Assembly (NCBI RefSeq): GCF_014205765.1
Contig: NZ_JACIIZ010000024.1
Span: 21,067-85,066, forward strand
DNA length: 64,000 nt
Direction: 5' to 3'
DNA from: Nitrospirillum iridis
Lineage (GTDB): Bacteria; Pseudomonadota; Alphaproteobacteria; Azospirillales; Azospirillaceae
Part shown: positions 59,793 to 64,000 of the stretch, in pieces
Layout: every line of letters begins with the position of its first letter
How positions within the stretch are numbered: the stretch's first letter is position 1
Notes under the pieces: generated by a model
Databases searched by the model: none
Told to the model about the DNA's origin: nothing
What the model saw: the letters and a program-made list of their open reading frames with translations, nothing else
Position numbers and translations under genes: made by a program

Positions 59793-62700
59793 ATGGGTGT
59801 GGCGTCGCCGGGATCGCGGCCGGGGAAGAGGCTGTCGCGGCGGCAGCGGCTGGCGGCTGGCGCCTCGTTGTTGGCGCTGGGTGTCGCCCTGGCTGGCCCG
59901 CCAGGGCGGGCGCAGGATGTCACGCTGTCGGGCTCCACCATCGGCTACGCCAATGGCGGCACGCTGGGCGCGTTGCGGATCACGGGCACGGCCCAGGTCG
60001 CGGGCGGCACTATTGCCGGCGTGGCCAACACCGGACTCATCGCCGCCCTGACGAATGCCGGCACCGTGACCGGCACCTTCGGGATGCGGAACCAAGGCAG
60101 CATCGGCGCGCTGATCGACAGCGGCGTTGTCGAGGGCGCCGCCGTGGCGTTGCTGAACCAGGGCACGGTCACGCACCTGTCCATCACCGCCAGCGGCAGC
60201 CTCAGCGCCGGGTCCACCGTGCTTTACAACGGCGGCAGTATCGGCACGCTGGTGAACCAGGGGCGGCTGGGCGGCGGCTTCGGCTTCGGCCGCAACGTCC
60301 TGTTCAATGCCGGCACCATCGGCACCTTCATCAATACCGGCCTGCTCAGCGGCAGTTCGGCCGGCATGGTCAACACCGGCGCCGTGGGCGGCCTGACCAA
60401 CACCGGCACCATCGAGGCGCTGACCGTGGGACTGCTGGTCCAGGGCACGGTGGGCACTCTCGCCAACGGCGGCACCATCAACGCGGCCAACACGGCGCTC
60501 TACATCCATACCGTGGGCGGCATCGGCCAGCTCGGCAACAGCGGTCTGATCGCCGGTCTGGTGGGGGTGCTGAACGAGGGCAGCATCGCCACCGTCCTCA
60601 ACACCGGCGCCATCACCGGCGGCACCATGGCGGCCCTGCTGAACCGGGGGCGGCTGGATCGGGTGGACAACAGCGGCATCCTTAGCGGCCAGCTGTCCGG
60701 CCTCTACAACCTGGGCACCCTGGGTAGCGTCAGCAACAGCGGCACCATCGTTGGCCGCAGCGTGGCGCTGGTCAACTGGGGCACCCTCGGCACGGTCAGC
60801 AACAGTGGCACCCTGACCAGCAGGGGGGAAGGCCTCTATAACGGCCAGGGTACCCTGGGCCTGCTTGCCAACACCGGCACCATCGCCGGCTACAAGGGGG
60901 TGGCCAACGCGGTGCAACTGGGCGCGCTGGTCAATGACGGTGTCATCCTCGGCACGGGCTTCGCTTTGGACTTGTCGGGCACCACCGGCACGATCAGCAA
61001 CAGCGGCCTCATCAGCGGCCCCACGGCCCTGCGTCTGAACAGTGGCGCCGCCCTGGCCGGCGTGGTCAACCAGGGCACCATCGTCGGCACCATCCTGAAC
61101 CTGTCGACGGCCATGCTGACCCTGTCCGGCGGCGCCACACCGGGTACCTTCACCGGCACCGGTGGCGCCCAGGCCACCATCGCCAGCACGCTGGCCAATG
61201 TGGTGCTGGGCGGCGGCCGGCTGCTGTTGAACGACGTCGTGGACGTGACCGGCCATACCCTGGTGAACGCCCGGGCGACCGTGATGCTGAACACCGTCGT
61301 CAGCATCGCCGGCGCCTATGCCCAGGTGCAGGGCGGTTTGGAGATGGCGTCGGGCGCGGCGCGGCTGGTGGTCGGCGATGCCGCGCTGCTGACGGGCGGC
61401 ACGGTGGTGGCCGCCCCGTCGGCGACGGCCAGCTATCTCGCCGGCGCCACCCTGGCCACCCTGGTCCAGGGCGGGGCCGGATCCCGCTATAGCGGCGTGA
61501 CCGTGGCCAGCGCCGTCACCGGCCTGGCGGCGCAGGGCGGCGTCAGTGGCGCCACCCTGCTGGCGGTGGCGGCCAACGACTATGTCGGCGATGGCCAGGC
61601 CACGCTCAGCAACACCGGCGTCCTGACCAACACCGCCGGCGGCGCCACGGCGCTTTACATCGCGGTGTCCGGCAGCGTGGGCACCCTGGCCAACAGCGGG
61701 GTGATCGCTGGCGATATCGTCAATGCCGGTGGCCAGGCGCTGACCATCGTGGGCGGCCTGGGTGGGGTGGTCGGCACGTTGACGGGGGTGGGCGTGGCCT
61801 CGGGCCGGTTGCGCAGCACGGGCGAGGTGGTTTTCGCCAGCGGGGCGCTGCTGCTGAACGACGCCATTGAGGCCGCCGCCGTGGCCAACAGGGGCGCCAG
61901 CCTGGCGCTGGCCGGCACGCTTACCATCACCGGCCGATACAGTCAGACGGACGGCACGCTGGCCCTCGGCGCCCATACCCTGGTGGTGACCGACGCGGCG
62001 CTGCTGACTGGCGGCACGGTGACGGCCAGCCTGGCGTCGGGTGGCAACCAGATGGCCGGGGCGGTGCTGGGCACGCTGGTGATCGGCGGGGCGGCTTCCC
62101 GCTACAGCGGCGTGGTGACCGATGTGGCGGTGGACGGGCTATCGGCGGCGGTGACGACGGTGACCATTGGCGCCCAGGTGGACCTGGTGGCCACGGTCGC
62201 CAACAACTATGTCGGCGGCACCCTGGCCCGCCTGGACAACAGCGGCGTCATCACCGCCGTCACCGCCGTCCATGTCGCCGCCGGCGGCAGCGTCGGCACC
62301 CTGGCCAACACCGGTGCCTTGCTGGGGACCGTGGCCGGTGTCGCCAATCTGGGCACGGTGGGCCAGGTCAGCAACCAGGGGACCATCAGTGGCGGTGTCA
62401 CCGGCTTCGCCAACCAGGCCGGCGCCGGCGTCGCCACCCTCAGCAACAGCGGCCTGATCCAGGGGCCGCTGGCCCTCTATAATGCGGGCTCCATCGGCCT
62501 GGTCAGCAACAGTGGCGTCATCGCCGATGGCGCCGGCCCCAGCAGCGCCGGCGTCAACAACGCCGGCATGGTCGCCACGGTGCTGAATACCGGCACCATC
62601 AGCGGGGTGACCCGCGGCCTCCTCAACACCGGTTCCATCGGCACCATCGTCAACAGCGGCCTGATCACCGCGGTCACGGCGATCTATACCAGCGGCACCT

Positions 62701-64000
62701 TGGGCGCGCTCAGCAACAGCGGCACCATCCTGGGCAATGTGGTGAACGTCAGCGCTCATGACCTGACGGTCACCGGCGGCAGCGGCGGCGCTGTGGGCAG
62801 CTTCGCCGGCGGTACCATCCGCAACAGTCTGTCCAACCTGACCTTCGCGTCGGGGGCCATCAGCTTGGGCGACGCCGTCGACGCCACCGGCCACACGGTG
62901 GCCAATACCGGGGCCGGTATTGCGCTCAGTTCTGACGTCAGCATCGGCGGTGCCTACAGCCAGACGGGCGGTACGCTGGCGATCGCGGGTCACGTGCTGT
63001 CCGTCAGCGATGCGGCCCAGGTGACGGGCGGTGTGGTGGACGCGGGCCTCAGCGCCACGGGCAATTACTTGGTGGGTGACAGTGCCGCCCTGGTCCAGGG
63101 CGGCGCAGGGTCCCGCTACGCTGGCGCCATGGTCACCAGTGGCGTGACCGGCCTGGACGCCACGGGTGCCAACAGTGGCACCCGCCTGCTGGTCGTGGCC
63201 GGCAACGACTATGTCGGCGGCGGTCTGGCCAGCCTGGGCGTCATCGGCACTCTTGCCAACACCGCCGGTGGCGCCACGGCGCTGTACATCGCCCGGACCG
63301 GCACCCTGGGTACTCTTTCCAACAGCGGCATCATCAGCGGCAACGTGGTCAACGCCAGCACCCATGACCTGGTGATCGTGGGCGGGGGCGAGGGCACGGC
63401 GGGGAGCTTCGCCGGCGGCACCATCCGCAATAGCCTGTCCAACCTGACCTTCGTGTCGGGGGCCATCAGCTTGGGTGACGCCATCGACGCCACCGGCCAT
63501 ACGGTGGCCAGCACCGGGGCCGGCATCGCGCTCAGTTCTGACGTCAGCATCGGAGGTGCCTACAGCCAGACGGGCGGTACGCTGGCGATCGCGGGTCACG
63601 TGCTGTCCGTCAGCGATGCGGCGGTGGTCAGCGCCGGCGTGGTCAACGCCGGTGTCAGCGCCACGGGCAATTACTTGGTGGGTGACAGTGTCACCCTGAT
63701 CCAGGGCGGGGCAGGGTCCAGCTACGCTGGCGCCATGGTCACCAGTGGCGTGACCGGCCTGGACGCCACGGGTGCCAACAGTGGCGCTCGCCTGCTGGCC
63801 GTGGCCGGCAACGACTATGTCGGCGGCAGCCTGTCCAGCCTCAGCGTTACCGGTACGCTCGCCAACACCGCCGGCGGCGCCACGGCGCTGTACATCGCCT
63901 CGACCGGCAGCCTGGGCACGGTGGCCAACAGCGGCACGATCGCCGGCAACGTGGTCAACACCAGCGCCAACGCCCTGGTGCTGACCGGCGGCACCGGCAG
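59793..64000 (+). CDS. Giant exported repeat protein (autotransporter/adhesin-like), 3' end outside window
   Basis: The frame starts at an ATG preceded by GGGGAGGGG and remains open to the window edge (1402 codons). Residues about 15-40 form a signal peptide (RRQRLAAGASLLALGVALAG, cleavage after PGRAQ). The rest is almost wholly made of short repeats of the form N-[TSQ]-G-x-[IL] with about two per 26 residues, such as VNTGAVGGLTNTGTIEAL, as expected for a beta-helix passenger of a surface adhesin. From about 61090 larger modules appear, and from 62736 these are 606 bp long in exact register. No autotransporter barrel is visible because the C-terminus is cut off. Long open frames on the opposite strand are composition shadows. 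Confidence 0.75.
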   Translation, partial: MGVASPGSRPGKRLSRRQRLAAGASLLALGVALAGPPGRAQDVTLSGSTIGYANGGTLGALRITGTAQVAGGTIAGVANTGLIAALTNAGTVTGTFGMRNQGSIGALIDSGVVEGAAVALLNQGTVTHLSITASGSLSAGSTVLYNGGSIGTLVNQGRLGGGFGFGRNVLFNAGTIGTFINTGLLSGSSAGMVNTGAVGGLTNTGTIEALTVGLLVQGTVGTLANGGTINAANTALYIHTVGGIGQLGNSGLIAGLVGVLNEGSIATVLNTGAITGGTMAALLNRGRLDRVDNSGILSGQLSGLYNLGTLGSVSNSGTIVGRSVALVNWGTLGTVSNSGTLTSRGEGLYNGQGTLGLLANTGTIAGYKGVANAVQLGALVNDGVILGTGFALDLSGTTGTISNSGLISGPTALRLNSGAALAGVVNQGTIVGTILNLSTAMLTLSGGATPGTFTGTGGAQATIASTLANVVLGGGRLLLNDVVDVTGHTLVNARATVMLNTVVSIAGAYAQVQGGLEMASGAARLVVGDAALLTGGTVVAAPSATASYLAGATLATLVQGGAGSRYSGVTVASAVTGLAAQGGVSGATLLAVAANDYVGDGQATLSNTGVLTNTAGGATALYIAVSGSVGTLANSGVIAGDIVNAGGQALTIVGGLGGVVGTLTGVGVASGRLRSTGEVVFASGALLLNDAIEAAAVANRGASLALAGTLTITGRYSQTDGTLALGAHTLVVTDAALLTGGTVTASLASGGNQMAGAVLGTLVIGGAASRYSGVVTDVAVDGLSAAVTTVTIGAQVDLVATVANNYVGGTLARLDNSGVITAVTAVHVAAGGSVGTLANTGALLGTVAGVANLGTVGQVSNQGTISGGVTGFANQAGAGVATLSNSGLIQGPLALYNAGSIGLVSNSGVIADGAGPSSAGVNNAGMVATVLNTGTISGVTRGLLNTGSIGTIVNSGLITAVTAIYTSGTLGALSNSGTILGNVVNVSAHDLTVTGGSGGAVGSFAGGTIRNSLSNLTFASGAISLGDAVDATGHTVANTGAGIALSSDVSIGGAYSQTGGTLAIAGHVLSVSDAAQVTGGVVDAGLSATGNYLVGDSAALVQGGAGSRYAGAMVTSGVTGLDATGANSGTRLLVVAGNDYVGGGLASLGVIGTLANTAGGATALYIARTGTLGTLSNSGIISGNVVNASTHDLVIVGGGEGTAGSFAGGTIRNSLSNLTFVSGAISLGDAIDATGHTVASTGAGIALSSDVSIGGAYSQTGGTLAIAGHVLSVSDAAVVSAGVVNAGVSATGNYLVGDSVTLIQGGAGSSYAGAMVTSGVTGLDATGANSGARLLAVAGNDYVGGSLSSLSVTGTLANTAGGATALYIASTGSLGTVANSGTIAGNVVNTSANALVLTGGTG
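62736..64000 (+). repeat. 606-bp tandem coding repeats
   Basis: Units start at 62736, 63342 and 63948 (third cut by the window end), each with AAYGTGGTSAAC. Inside, ACGTCAGCATCGG, TACAGCCAGACGGGCGGTAC and ATCGCGGGTCACGTGCTGTC recur exactly 606 bases apart. Each unit encodes 202 residues. More diverged and unevenly spaced forms lie at about 61090 and 61712. Confidence 0.85.

Noticed and set aside
59709..61976. Long open frame on the minus strand, and a similar one at 62139-63599
   Set aside because: Both are antisense to the giant repeat protein. Their His/Gly/Gln/Ala-rich translation has no domain character and arises from the repeated GC-rich codons.
62736..64000. CRISPR-like regularly spaced repeats
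   Set aside because: Units are 606 bp, in-frame and coding throughout, with no short repeat-spacer structure or cas genes.

Overview
The window is GC-rich, densely coded DNA from a free-living Gram-negative bacterium. The gene set (NsrR, NnrS, CioAB-type oxidase, a vanillate O-demethylase, many TonB/RND/porin envelope systems) and the gene style suggest an alphaproteobacterium of the Azospirillaceae kind (Azospirillum/Niveispirillum/Nitrospirillum-like). That placement is inference from gene content. No rRNA, tRNA, CRISPR array or insertion sequence was recognised.

Layout. 1-8400: end of a MacB/FtsX-type permease, then an RND efflux operon (permease, adaptor, outer-membrane factor). 8400-13850: chemoreceptor, putative sulfotransferase and a secreted multicopper oxidase with a clear terminator. 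14060-18470: adenine deaminase-type enzyme, MntP behind a yybP-ykoY Mn2+ riboswitch, and a GH74 lipoprotein with a LacI-type palindrome upstream. 18590-23800: large AsmA-like DUF748 protein and an OmpR/EnvZ-type two-component pair. 24000-27660: AT-rich spacer, two small exported Cys-motif proteins, a DcaP-like porin and a ribbon-helix-helix protein. 27830-39914: aromatic catabolism: vanA-vanR-vanB, a phosphatase whose stop codon lies in a MITE-like repeat, then an AraC regulator divergent from a carboxylesterase, a TonB receptor, an aryl-aldehyde dehydrogenase and an aryl-alcohol dehydrogenase.

39915-47740 and 54950-57270 form a nitric-oxide/respiratory-stress theme: NsrR, CioAB oxidase, NnrS, free-Met-sulfoxide reductase, a Crp/Fnr regulator without a visible 4Cys cluster site, a group III truncated haemoglobin overlapping flavohaemoglobin, and an AhpD-like protein. 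A nearly perfect NsrR box overlaps the haemoglobin promoter. A TTGCG-N4-CGCAA box lies in front of nnrS, the type used by NnrR, so both NO regulators and representative targets are in one window.

43430-44190 is a small AT-rich island with a protein of four tandem helix-turn-helix repeats, split by a frameshift at a run of eight A. 47895-54900: PanE, an HGSNAT-like membrane acyltransferase, TetR with an EmrAB-type pump, and an ECF sigma factor with a membrane partner. 57383-59611: MocR regulator and cysteine hydrolase. 59793 to the end: the start of a very large exported repeat protein, open to the window edge, whose 3' part contains 606-bp tandem repeats.
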